DNA of 5,317 nt from Methylovulum sp. GTDB taxonomy: Bacteria; Pseudomonadota; Gammaproteobacteria; Methylococcales; Methylomonadaceae. Below the pieces are notes generated by a model. The model did no database searches and was not told where the DNA came from. It was given only the letters and a program-made list of their open reading frames with translations. Made by a program: the position numbers and the translations under genes. The stretch covers positions 1 to 5,317 of the forward strand of contig JAQTNZ010000227.1 in assembly GCA_028713595.1 (NCBI GenBank), read 5' to 3'. This document shows, piece after piece, positions 1 through 4,672 of this stretch (positions are counted from its first letter, which is position 1; each line of letters starts with the position of its first letter).

Positions 1-1244
1 AACTGCCGTTGCCTTAACAATTGCCTGCCCGCCACCCAAACATCAGTCACTTGATGGCGGCTGGCGGCGTAAACAATTTGCGAGATAGGGCAATACACCG
101 GCTGGGTCTCCAAATGGCTCAAGTCGATGGCAATCACATCGGCGGCCTTGCCCACGGTTAAGGAACCAATCTCCTTATCTAAGCCTAAGGCTTTCGCGCC
201 GTTGATGGTCGCCATCTGTAATGCGGTCATGGCTGGTACGGCACTGGCATCATCGGCGACCGCTTTCGCCAATAACGCCGCCGTGCGCATTTCGCCCAGC
301 ATATCCAAGTCATTGTTGCTCGCCGCGCCATCCGTGCCTAAAGCGACATTAATCCCGGCGGCAAGACATCGGGCAACCGGACAAAAACCACTGGCAAGCT
401 TCAAATTAGATTCGGGGCAATGGACGATATGCGCCCCCGTCTCCGCCAACAATTGGATTTCTGCCTCATTAAGCTGAGTCGCATGGACGGCCAACAGCGA
501 AGGGTTCAGCAAGCCCAGCTCATGCAGCCGTTGCAAAGGCCGCTTGCCGCTGTCCGCTTGCGCCTGTTCAACTTCGTGCTTAGTTTCGTGGACGTGGATA
601 TGGATCGGTCTACCGCGCTCACCCGCCAAAGCCAACACTTGTAGCAAAGGGCCATCAGAAACCGTATAAGGCGCATGTGGGGCAAACGTGGTGGTGATTA
701 AAGCTTGGCCTTGCAATTGCTCATGCAAGGCCACCGCCTTGCTCAAATACATGGCACTATTGTCCGCCCACACGGTCGGAAAATCGAACACCACCAGCCC
801 GATACTGGCGCGGATGCCGTGGTGTATGGCTTGCTGGGCGCTGATGTCAGGGAAAAAATACATGTCATTAAAACAGGTTGTCCCCCCCGCCAGCATTTCG
901 GCAATCGCCAAATCCGTCACGTCCCTGACAAACTCCTCGCTGACCCAACGGCCTTCTAACGGCCAGACATGGTTTTGCAGCCAATCCATCAACGGCAAAT
1001 CATCCGCCCTGCCCCGCAGCAAGGTCATCGCCGCATGGGTGTGGCTGTTGACAAAACCAGGCAACAGCGCGTGGTCGGACAAATGTTCCGTAGCAGTCGC
1101 CTGATACCGGGCTTGCGCATCGGCGGTAGGCAACAAATCAATAATCCTACCCTGATGGATGACCAGCGAATGGTGTTCTAAGGTCACTGAGGCGGGTTCT
1201 ACGGGTATGATCCAACGGGCATGGATAAGGGTGTCAACGTGCAT
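1..1244 (-). CDS. mtaD: 5'-methylthioadenosine/S-adenosylhomocysteine deaminase (TRZ/ATZ amidohydrolase), 3' end cut off
   Basis: This cytoplasmic metal-dependent amidohydrolase is expected to deaminate 5'-methylthioadenosine and/or S-adenosylhomocysteine to the inosine forms, recycling by-products of SAM use. The open frame runs 414 codons with no stop and leaves at the window edge. Family members are about 435-445 residues, so roughly 20-30 C-terminal residues are missing. The metal-binding HTH motif is at residues 68-70 in PGFVNSHTHAAMTLLRG, followed by ADDLPLMDWLQ near 80-90. The other expected active-site residues are H217 and E220 (HVHET), H254 (AVHATQLNE) and D305 (LGTDGAASNND), assigned by analogy with the Thermotoga deaminase. 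The start is the ATG at 1242-1244, preceded by AGGA (plus-strand tcct 1253-1256) eight bases upstream. It is the last visible gene of the minus-strand run, 88 bases after the LprI-like frame. Substrate choice within the family (MTA, SAH, guanine or triazine) is not certain from sequence alone. Confidence 0.9.
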   Translation of the reverse strand, partial: MHVDTLIHARWIIPVEPASVTLEHHSLVIHQGRIIDLLPTADAQARYQATATEHLSDHALLPGFVNSHTHAAMTLLRGRADDLPLMDWLQNHVWPLEGRWVSEEFVRDVTDLAIAEMLAGGTTCFNDMYFFPDISAQQAIHHGIRASIGLVVFDFPTVWADNSAMYLSKAVALHEQLQGQALITTTFAPHAPYTVSDGPLLQVLALAGERGRPIHIHVHETKHEVEQAQADSGKRPLQRLHELGLLNPSLLAVHATQLNEAEIQLLAETGAHIVHCPESNLKLASGFCPVARCLAAGINVALGTDGAASNNDLDMLGEMRTAALLAKAVADDASAVPAMTALQMATINGAKALGLDKEIGSLTVGKAADVIAIDLSHLETQPVYCPISQIVYAASRHQVTDVWVAGRQLLRQRQ

Positions 1245-1252
1245 GGGCAAGT

Positions 1253-1256
1253 TCCT
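1253..1256 (-). promoter_or_regulatory. Ribosome binding site of mtaD
   Basis: The minus strand reads AGGAACTTGCCC followed by ATG. AGGA lies eight bases before the start codon, which supports the chosen mtaD start. Confidence 0.6.
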
Positions 1257-1274
1257 GGGCGTTTAAGACGGGAC

Positions 1275-1295
1275 AAAATAAGGCGGGGACACCTT
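1275..1295 (-). terminator. Weak candidate intrinsic terminator between the LprI-like gene and mtaD
   Basis: On the minus strand AAGGTG and CGCCTT form a 6-bp stem (one G-U pair) around a TCCC loop at 1295-1280, followed by ATTTTG. The stem is short and the T tract is only four bases, so this may be a partial terminator or attenuator. If it works, mtaD would need its own promoter, and none is obvious in the roughly 30 bases left before its start. Confidence 0.3.
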
Positions 1296-1324
1296 AGGCC
1301 ACCCCCGACTCTAGGGTGCGGCCT
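1296..1324 (-). other. GC-rich imperfect hairpin downstream of the LprI-like gene
   Basis: The minus strand carries AGGCCGCACCC and GGGTGGCCT, which pair over 9 bp with a two-base bulge around a nine-base loop. It lies just after the stop at 1333-1335 and just before the smaller hairpin at 1280-1295. No T tract follows it, so it is not a standard terminator. It may protect the 3' end of the upstream message. Confidence 0.3.
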
Positions 1325-1332
1325 GATCCGTG

Positions 1333-1857
1333 CTATTTTATAGGATAATTAAAAATATCCGTCGGCTTTTGCAGCACCACCGAAAAAAAGGCCCGTTCAG
1401 GGGGCATATCCAATACTGGCGGTTGCTCCACATGACAGACATAAGCATAAAGATTGCCCACGCCTTCGGTAGCGCCGGAAGTGACACCTTTTTCATCAAA
1501 AGGGTTGTCCGCCATAAACGTTTTGTCTTTTAAGTTATACTCAATATAAGCCGGACGGGTTTTAGAGCAAAACATAAACGCCTCACCGCCTTTTTCCCAC
1601 CGGGCGTTTTTTGCGGGAAAATCTGGATAACCGTTTTTATCCACGTCCTGCTCGGCATAGTCGGCACTGGTGGTCGCCACCTCAACTTTAAATAACTGAC
1701 CCGGGCCGCCTTCTTTGACCAGCTCGGTCTTGTCAACCCGCCACCACCAACACGAATCCATGTGGCAACGCCCCATCACCACATTTTTTAAGCCCTTATC
1801 AGGGGTGGTAGGTCTGGCCTGTAACTCTTTGATCCTAGCTTCATAGCTATGGGTGAT
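1333..1857 (-). pseudogene. Second half of the LprI-like gene, in frame after an internal TGA; unrecognised cysteine-containing domain
   Basis: This stretch continues the LprI/DUF1311 frame without any shift after the TGA at 1858-1860 and stays open for 174 codons to the TAG at 1333-1335. The first residues (ITHSYEARIKEL) are the expected end of the DUF1311 domain, so both halves were one gene of 260 codons. After a short linker comes a region I do not recognise. It has a GRCHMDSCWWW motif at gene residues 115-125, two more cysteines at 183 and 227, and the aromatic-rich end FNYPIK. Four cysteines in an exported protein suggest disulfides (inference). If the TGA is a true stop, this half is untranslated unless ribosomes restart, for example at GTG 1780-1782, which has no clear ribosome binding site. 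It could instead be a recent nonsense mutation, a sequencing error or recoding. Confidence 0.6.
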
Positions 1858-2115
1858 TCACTCGGAGTCCTGACATTGGTTGCGGCGCTTTAGCCATTTA
1901 ATTTCCGCCCTTTTCAGGCCGTTTTTATCCGCGGTATTAGCCTCCGCATTTTTATACGCACGGGCCAACACATCATCCAGATCAGACAGCGCCGGCTCTG
2001 AACAAATCGCCTTCTCTACTAGCGCGGCGGCCTTGTTACAATCAAAACTAACTGCATAACTTGCCGATGAAGCTAGCAACAACAAGATAAAACTTAATTT
2101 TTTTAGTGTGTTCAT
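1858..2115 (-). CDS. Secreted LprI/DUF1311-type protein, N-terminal part, ended by an in-frame TGA
   Basis: The frame encodes 85 residues. Residues 1-21 form a signal peptide: a Lys-Lys n-region, the hydrophobic core FILLLLASS and a likely cut after SYA. The mature part has the DUF1311 pattern of LprI-type periplasmic proteins: FDC at 24-26, AIC at 36-38, LDDVLARAY at 46-54, and WLKRRNQC ending at C81. The family continues with a second cysteine five residues later and then LxxxYxxRIxxL. Here that cysteine codon is TGA (1858-1860) and the rest of the motif follows in frame. The product as read is therefore truncated and lacks the partner of C81. The start is the ATG at 2113-2115, 34 bases after dcd, with only a weak purine-rich site (GCGAGA) upstream; co-transcription with dcd is likely. 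LprI of Mycobacterium is a lysozyme inhibitor, but that role is unproven for most members. Confidence 0.7.
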   Translation of the reverse strand: MNTLKKLSFILLLLASSASYAVSFDCNKAAALVEKAICSEPALSDLDDVLARAYKNAEANTADKNGLKRAEIKWLKRRNQCQDSE

Positions 2116-2149
2116 ACAGTCTCGCTAGAAATGGCAGGATAGGGAAACC

Positions 2150-2716
2150 TTAAGCCTTAGGCAACGTCACCCCAGTTTGCCCCTGATATTTACCGCCCCG
2201 ATCTTTATAAGAAGTCTCACAGATTTCATCCGCGCCCAAAAACAGCATCTGCGCCACGCCTTCATTGGCATAGATTTTTGCGGGCAAGGTGGTCGTATTG
2301 GAAAACTCCAAGGTCACGTGGCCTTCCCATTCAGGTTCCAAAGGCGTGACATTGACGATAATGCCGCAACGGGCATAAGTCGATTTGCCCAGGCAAATCA
2401 CCAGCACATCACGCGGGATACGGAAATATTCGACCGTGCGGGCCAAGGCAAAAGAATTGGGCGGGATAATGCAGACATCCGATTGCACATCGACAAAACT
2501 GCTGGAGTCAAAGTTTTTCGGGTCAACAATGGCGGAACTGATATTGGTGAAAATCTTAAATTCGTCTGAACAACGGACATCATAACCATAACTGGACGTG
2601 CCATAAGAAATAATCGGCCCACGCTCTGATTGCCGAATTTGCCCGCTGGCAAAAGGTTCTATCATATCGTGCTGTTCTGCCATACGGCGTATCCATTTGT
2701 CGCACTTAATGCTCAT
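2150..2716 (-). CDS. dcd: dCTP deaminase
   Basis: This cytoplasmic enzyme converts dCTP to dUTP and ammonia, feeding dUTPase and thymidylate synthase for dTMP synthesis. The frame is complete at 188 residues, the length of the pseudomonad-type enzyme, and nearly every stretch looks like that subfamily: [16 protein letters not shown] at the start, [13 protein letters not shown] at 37-49, VDPKNFD at 64-70, [10 protein letters not shown] at 110-119, [19 protein letters not shown] at 124-142, and [18 protein letters not shown] at the end. E137 in TLEFSN matches the catalytic glutamate (E138) of the E. coli enzyme, and S112 and R116 sit in the substrate loop. No defect is visible. It lies 96 bases after apbC and 34 bases before the LprI-like gene. 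The ribosome binding site is poor (GGGA about 11 bases upstream), but the conserved N-terminus fixes the start. Confidence 0.97.
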   Translation of the reverse strand: MSIKCDKWIRRMAEQHDMIEPFASGQIRQSERGPIISYGTSSYGYDVRCSDEFKIFTNISSAIVDPKNFDSSSFVDVQSDVCIIPPNSFALARTVEYFRIPRDVLVICLGKSTYARCGIIVNVTPLEPEWEGHVTLEFSNTTTLPAKIYANEGVAQMLFLGADEICETSYKDRGGKYQGQTGVTLPKA

Positions 2717-2738
2717 AGCTTGGTAATCCCATGATTAA

Positions 2739-2758
2739 ATAAAATTTATCCATTTTAT
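2739..2758. repeat. AT-rich inverted repeat in the dcd leader
   Basis: Two 7-bp arms, ATAAAAT (2739-2745) and ATTTTAT (2752-2758), are perfectly complementary around six bases. The repeat sits just downstream of and overlapping the candidate -10 of dcd, where an operator could act. In AT-rich DNA such a repeat can also occur by chance. Confidence 0.3.
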
Positions 2759-2786
2759 CATAAACCGATTGCAACACGCCTGTGAA
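2757..2786 (-). promoter_or_regulatory. Candidate sigma-70 promoter of dcd
   Basis: On the minus strand TTCACA (2786-2781) is followed after 18 bases by TATGAT (2762-2757). Each hexamer matches consensus at five of six positions. Transcription would start near 2750, giving a leader of about 35 bases. It would let dcd and the LprI-like gene be expressed apart from apbC. Confidence 0.4.
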
Positions 2787-2799
2787 ACAAACGTGCTGC
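2771..2799 (-). other. Hairpin between apbC and dcd
   Basis: In minus-strand RNA GCAGCACG (2799-2792) pairs with CGUGUUGC (2778-2771) over 8 bp with one G-U pair and a 13-base loop, starting 13 bases after the apbC stop. No U tract follows, so it is not a clear terminator. It overlaps the candidate dcd -35 and may mark the 3' end of an apbC message. Confidence 0.3.
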
Positions 2800-2812
2800 C
2801 GGTATCCAAAGA

Positions 2813-3904
2813 TTAGCTATTTTGCACAACAATAGTCGGGAAACGCGCACTGAAATCCTTAGCTTTCAGCGCCAATTTTGCCGCCGTTTTCCGCGCAATG
2901 GCCTTATAAATTTCAGCGGCACGGCCATCAGGGTCAGCGACCACCGTTGGCCGCCCCAAATCGGCATCTTGGCGGATATTAATATCCAACGGCAACGCCC
3001 CCAGAAAATCAACCCGATTCGATTCCGCCATCACCACGCCGCCGCCCGTGCCAAAAATCGCCTCTTCATGGCCGCATTGCGAACAGATATGCAGGCTCAT
3101 ATTTTCGACAATACCCAACACCGGCACATTGACCTTGGCGAACATACTTAACCCGCGTTGCGCATCAATCAAGGCAATATCTTGTGGCGTGGTGACAATC
3201 ACCGCACCACTGACCGGGATATGCTGTGCCAAAGTCAACTGAATATCACCCGTGCCGGGCGGCAAATCAATAATCAGATAATCCAAATTATCCCAATTGG
3301 TATCGCGTAGCAACTGCTGCAAGGCATTGGTCGCCATCGGCCCGCGCCAGATCATCGCTTGCTCGGCTTGCACCAAATAGCCGATAGAAATAGTCTGCAC
3401 ACCGTAAGCCACCTTGGGCATCATAGTCTTATTGTCATGGCTTTCCGGCGAACCCGACAAGCCCAACATGGTCGGGATACTAGGGCCATAAATATCCGCA
3501 TCCAAAATGCCCACAGTGGCACCTTCCGCCACCAACGCCAGAGCCAAGTTGACCGCCGTCGTTGATTTGCCGACCCCGCCCTTACCCGAAGCGACGGCGA
3601 TAATATTTTTAATCTGCGGATAGGGCTTTAAAGTTTGCTGGACGGCATGGGCAATAATTTTGACACCAACCGCCACCGTCAGACTCTCAAACGCCGCCAA
3701 ACTGCGCAGATGCCGCTCAATGTCCGCCTGCATAGACGCGATGATGCTTTTGGCCGGATAACCCAGCTCTATCTTGACGCTGACATGACCGCCATCCACC
3801 GTAATCGCTTTGACCGACTTTGCCGTGACCAAATCGACCCCGTTATTAGGGTCGATAAATGTTCTTAGCAACTGCTCGACCGTTGCTTTTTCTATGCTTG
3901 ACAT
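2813..3904 (-). CDS. apbC: Iron-sulfur cluster carrier protein ApbC (Mrp/NBP35 family P-loop ATPase)
   Basis: This cytoplasmic ATPase binds a transferable [4Fe-4S] cluster, usually as a dimer, and delivers it to apo-enzymes. With the chosen start it has 363 residues, close to E. coli Mrp. Residues 1-80 form the MIP18/DUF59-type domain. A deviant Walker A motif, GKGGVGKST, is at 107-115; GILDADIYGPSIP follows at 132-144 and YLIIDLPPGTGD at 209-220. The cluster-binding CxxC is C274-C277 in ICSQCGHEEAIFG. The frame is open for 24 further codons upstream, but ATG 3902-3904 is preferred: AGGA lies six bases before it, and MSSIEKATVEQLL is where the family begins. No defect is seen. The nearest upstream sequence is not metG, its neighbour in many gammaproteobacteria, but a transposase scar. 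The apbC-then-dcd order fits gammaproteobacterial genomes. Confidence 0.96.
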   Translation of the reverse strand: MSSIEKATVEQLLRTFIDPNNGVDLVTAKSVKAITVDGGHVSVKIELGYPAKSIIASMQADIERHLRSLAAFESLTVAVGVKIIAHAVQQTLKPYPQIKNIIAVASGKGGVGKSTTAVNLALALVAEGATVGILDADIYGPSIPTMLGLSGSPESHDNKTMMPKVAYGVQTISIGYLVQAEQAMIWRGPMATNALQQLLRDTNWDNLDYLIIDLPPGTGDIQLTLAQHIPVSGAVIVTTPQDIALIDAQRGLSMFAKVNVPVLGIVENMSLHICSQCGHEEAIFGTGGGVVMAESNRVDFLGALPLDINIRQDADLGRPTVVADPDGRAAEIYKAIARKTAAKLALKAKDFSARFPTIVVQNS

Positions 3905-3910
3905 GGTTAT

Positions 3911-3914
3911 TCCT
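3911..3914 (-). promoter_or_regulatory. Ribosome binding site that sets the apbC start
   Basis: The minus strand reads CAGGAATAACC then ATG, with AGGA six bases before the codon. The upstream in-frame ATG at 3974-3976 has no comparable site, which favours the shorter protein. Confidence 0.65.
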
Positions 3915-3949
3915 GATAGGTTGAAAATTAAGACACAATTGCGGCTCAG

Positions 3950-3976
3950 GATATAAGCCACCGTGCATTTTTTCAA
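3950..3976 (-). promoter_or_regulatory. Weak candidate promoter of apbC
   Basis: On the minus strand TTGAAA (3976-3971) is followed after 15 bases by TATATC (3955-3950). The spacing is shorter than the preferred 17, so this is tentative. The TTGAAA lies inside the 13-bp tandem repeat, and the second copy gives another TTGAAA 13 bases further upstream. Confidence 0.25.
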
Positions 3977-3990
3977 CGCATTTTTTCAAC
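3965..3990. repeat. Perfect tandem duplication of 13 bp upstream of apbC
   Basis: GCATTTTTTCAAC occurs twice back to back at 3965-3977 and 3978-3990 with no mismatch. It lies 60-86 bases before the apbC start codon. Slippage duplication is the simplest origin. Confidence 0.85.
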
Positions 3991-4000
3991 GCCAGTTGAA
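3985..4000. repeat. Small palindrome at the edge of the tandem repeat
   Basis: TTCAAC (3985-3990) and GTTGAA (3995-4000) are complementary around GCCA. The palindrome lies between the end of the orphan fragment and the apbC leader. It has no T tract on either strand, so it is more likely a protein site or remnant than a terminator. Confidence 0.4.
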
Positions 4001-4014
4001 GATAAACATTGCCG

Positions 4015-4190
4015 TTACGCTGCGGGTATGCGAAAAATGCTGTGATTTACACAAAATTTTACCGCATCTAGGCGGGTGTCGGCGATTTCTTTCCAGATAC
4101 CGTCCGCCACCTGTTTGATACTTTGCGCATCGGTATTGGCGTTAGAATCCACCCCAATCTTATCGTCATAATAGGCGACCGGATGACAGC
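4015..4190 (-). pseudogene. Orphan C-terminal fragment of an unrecognised gene
   Basis: A minus-strand frame ends at TAA 4015-4017. Its last 57 or so codons look like real coding sequence: AYYDDKIGVDSNANTDAQS, then IKQVADGIWKEIADTRLD, then VKFCVNHSIFRIPAA. I do not recognise the family. The frame stays open to an ATG at 4272, but beyond about 4190 it overlaps, antisense, a clear IS30-type transposase end, so the N-terminal part of that reading is an artefact. The likely history is a gene whose 5' part was lost or replaced when the IS element inserted or was deleted. The fragment has no credible start or ribosome binding site of its own, so it is probably not expressed as a working protein. 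The right boundary is approximate. Confidence 0.45.
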
Positions 4191-4327
4191 GCGGTGCATT
4201 TGAGGGCATCACTGATGAGGACGTTGGGGCGGTGATGCACAAGCTGAACCACCGCCCACGGAAAACACTCAACTACAAGACTCCCCATGCGGTGTTTTTT
4301 GCCGAAGCAGGGCGGAAGGCCGCATGA
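4187..4327 (+). pseudogene. IS30-family transposase, C-terminal remnant
   Basis: The last 46 codons of an IS30-type transposase remain, from just after an in-frame TGA (4184-4186) to the TGA at 4325-4327. The key signature is VMHKLNHRPRKTLNYKTP followed by AVFFAEAG, the standard end of the IS30 catalytic domain (LNxRPRKxLxYxTPxEVF), including the region around the last acidic catalytic residue. FEGITDEDV just before it also fits the family. More than 80% of a normal transposase of about 320-340 residues is absent, so the element is dead. It abuts the orphan minus-strand fragment on its left, marking a deletion or recombination junction near 4187-4193. Confidence 0.8.
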
Positions 4328-4362
4328 TTCCTAGGAGTGCACTTCGAAGTTGAATTCACGCT
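4187..4362 (+). mobile_element. Right-end remnant of an IS30-family insertion sequence
   Basis: This comprises the transposase tail plus about 35 bases after its stop. The segment GTGCACTTCGAAGTTGAATT (4337-4356) resembles the terminal region that follows the transposase in IS30 relatives. I see no left inverted repeat or target duplication, and the outer boundary is an estimate. Confidence 0.5.
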
Positions 4363-4430
4363 TGATAATAAGACACCCATGGACTACGGCTTGGTGCGGC
4401 CACCGCGCCTATTTTGGTAATAGTTCACAT

Positions 4431-4456
4431 AAAACGCCCCTATTCGGGGCGTTTTT
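4431..4456 (+). terminator. Strong intrinsic terminator, usable in both directions
   Basis: AAAACGCCCC (4431-4440) and GGGGCGTTTT (4446-4455) form a perfect 10-bp stem with a TATTC loop, followed by a run of five T on the plus strand. The minus strand also ends in TTTT. It isolates ntrB from transcription coming through the IS remnant. No intact gene now lies immediately upstream for it to serve. Confidence 0.85.
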
Positions 4457-4470
4457 CGTTTATGACCGCT

Positions 4471-4485
4471 TGCAATCATTTTGCA
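4471..4485. repeat. Short inverted repeat TGCAA-N5-TTGCA
   Basis: TGCAA (4471-4475) and TTGCA (4481-4485) flank TCATT. It lies 37 bases upstream of the NtrC-type box and shares its TGCA ends but not its length (N7 between TGCA units, where NtrC sites have N9). It may be a degenerate regulator site. Confidence 0.25.
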
Positions 4486-4492
4486 TTCTATT

Positions 4493-4539
4493 TGATGTGG
4501 CAAAAAATGCACCATTTTAGTGCTTTTTTTGCCACATCA
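4493..4539. repeat. 20-bp near-perfect inverted repeat surrounding the NtrC-type box
   Basis: The arms at 4493-4512 and 4520-4539 pair over 20 bp with a single T-T mismatch (4508/4524) and a seven-base loop, CATTTTA. Inner bases form the NtrC-like site and outer bases read GATGTGGC/GCCACATC. The T run lies inside the stem, not after it, so this is not a terminator. The dyad is far longer than a normal NtrC site. Confidence 0.85.
4508..4524. promoter_or_regulatory. Candidate NtrC (NRI) enhancer site
   Basis: TGCACCATTTTAGTGCT matches the NtrC pattern TGCACC-N5-GGTGCA except at the first and last bases of the right half. Its centre (4516) is about 130 bases upstream of the predicted sigma-54 start site, a typical distance for NtrC enhancers. 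A second weak half site, TGCACC, is at 4548-4553. Confidence 0.65.
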
Positions 4540-4619
4540 GTTATGCTTGCACCTCATAAAGACAACCGGACCTTTCCTGTCTTATAACCACAACAACACG
4601 TTTGCGCATCTGCCAACAA

Positions 4620-4635
4620 TGGCCTGATAATTGCT
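4620..4635 (+). promoter_or_regulatory. Sigma-54 (RpoN) -24/-12 promoter of ntrB
   Basis: TGGCCTGATAATTGCT has the invariant GG (4621-4622) and GC (4633-4634) separated by exactly ten bases, with TGGC and TTGCT matching the consensus TGGCAC-N5-TTGCW. Transcription would start near 4645, about 28 bases before the ntrB start codon. The NtrC-type box upstream is the activator site such promoters need. Confidence 0.75.
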
Positions 4636-4672
4636 TTAACGATAGCGTAACTTAAAATGGACTTAACCCCAC

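Noticed and set aside
127..1181. Several plus-strand open frames over the mtaD region
   Set aside because: They are antisense shadows of a long minus-strand frame with clear amidohydrolase motifs, and their translations show no family features.
1834..1857. Hairpin after the TGA as a SECIS element
   Set aside because: The stem is only 5 bp (7 with a bulge), the loop is AUGA without the GGU-type motif, and it starts closer to the TGA than in E. coli fdhF. I keep it only as part of the TGA observation.
2177..2652. Plus- and minus-strand frames overlapping dcd
   Set aside because: The region is fully explained by dcd, whose sequence is conserved throughout; the other frames are out-of-frame readings.
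3905..3976. 24-codon N-terminal extension of ApbC
   Set aside because: The start at 3902-3904 has a good ribosome binding site and matches the family N-terminus; the extension overlaps the tandem repeat and likely promoter.
3965..3990. Tandem repeat as a CRISPR fragment
   Set aside because: There are only two units of 13 bp with no spacer, and no cas-like gene is present.
4191..4272. N-terminal part of the minus-strand frame 4015-4272
   Set aside because: It is antisense to the IS30 transposase tail, which has strong family motifs; only the part left of about 4190 can be original coding sequence.
4328..4419. In-frame continuation after the IS30 stop, ending FW at a TAA
   Set aside because: It follows the transposase stop codon and covers the terminal non-coding end of the IS; there is no start with a ribosome site and no recognisable protein. 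It also does not resemble the end of GlnA.
4493..4539. Long inverted repeat as a second terminator
   Set aside because: The T run is inside the stem and the bases after the stem (AGTTATG) are not T-rich.
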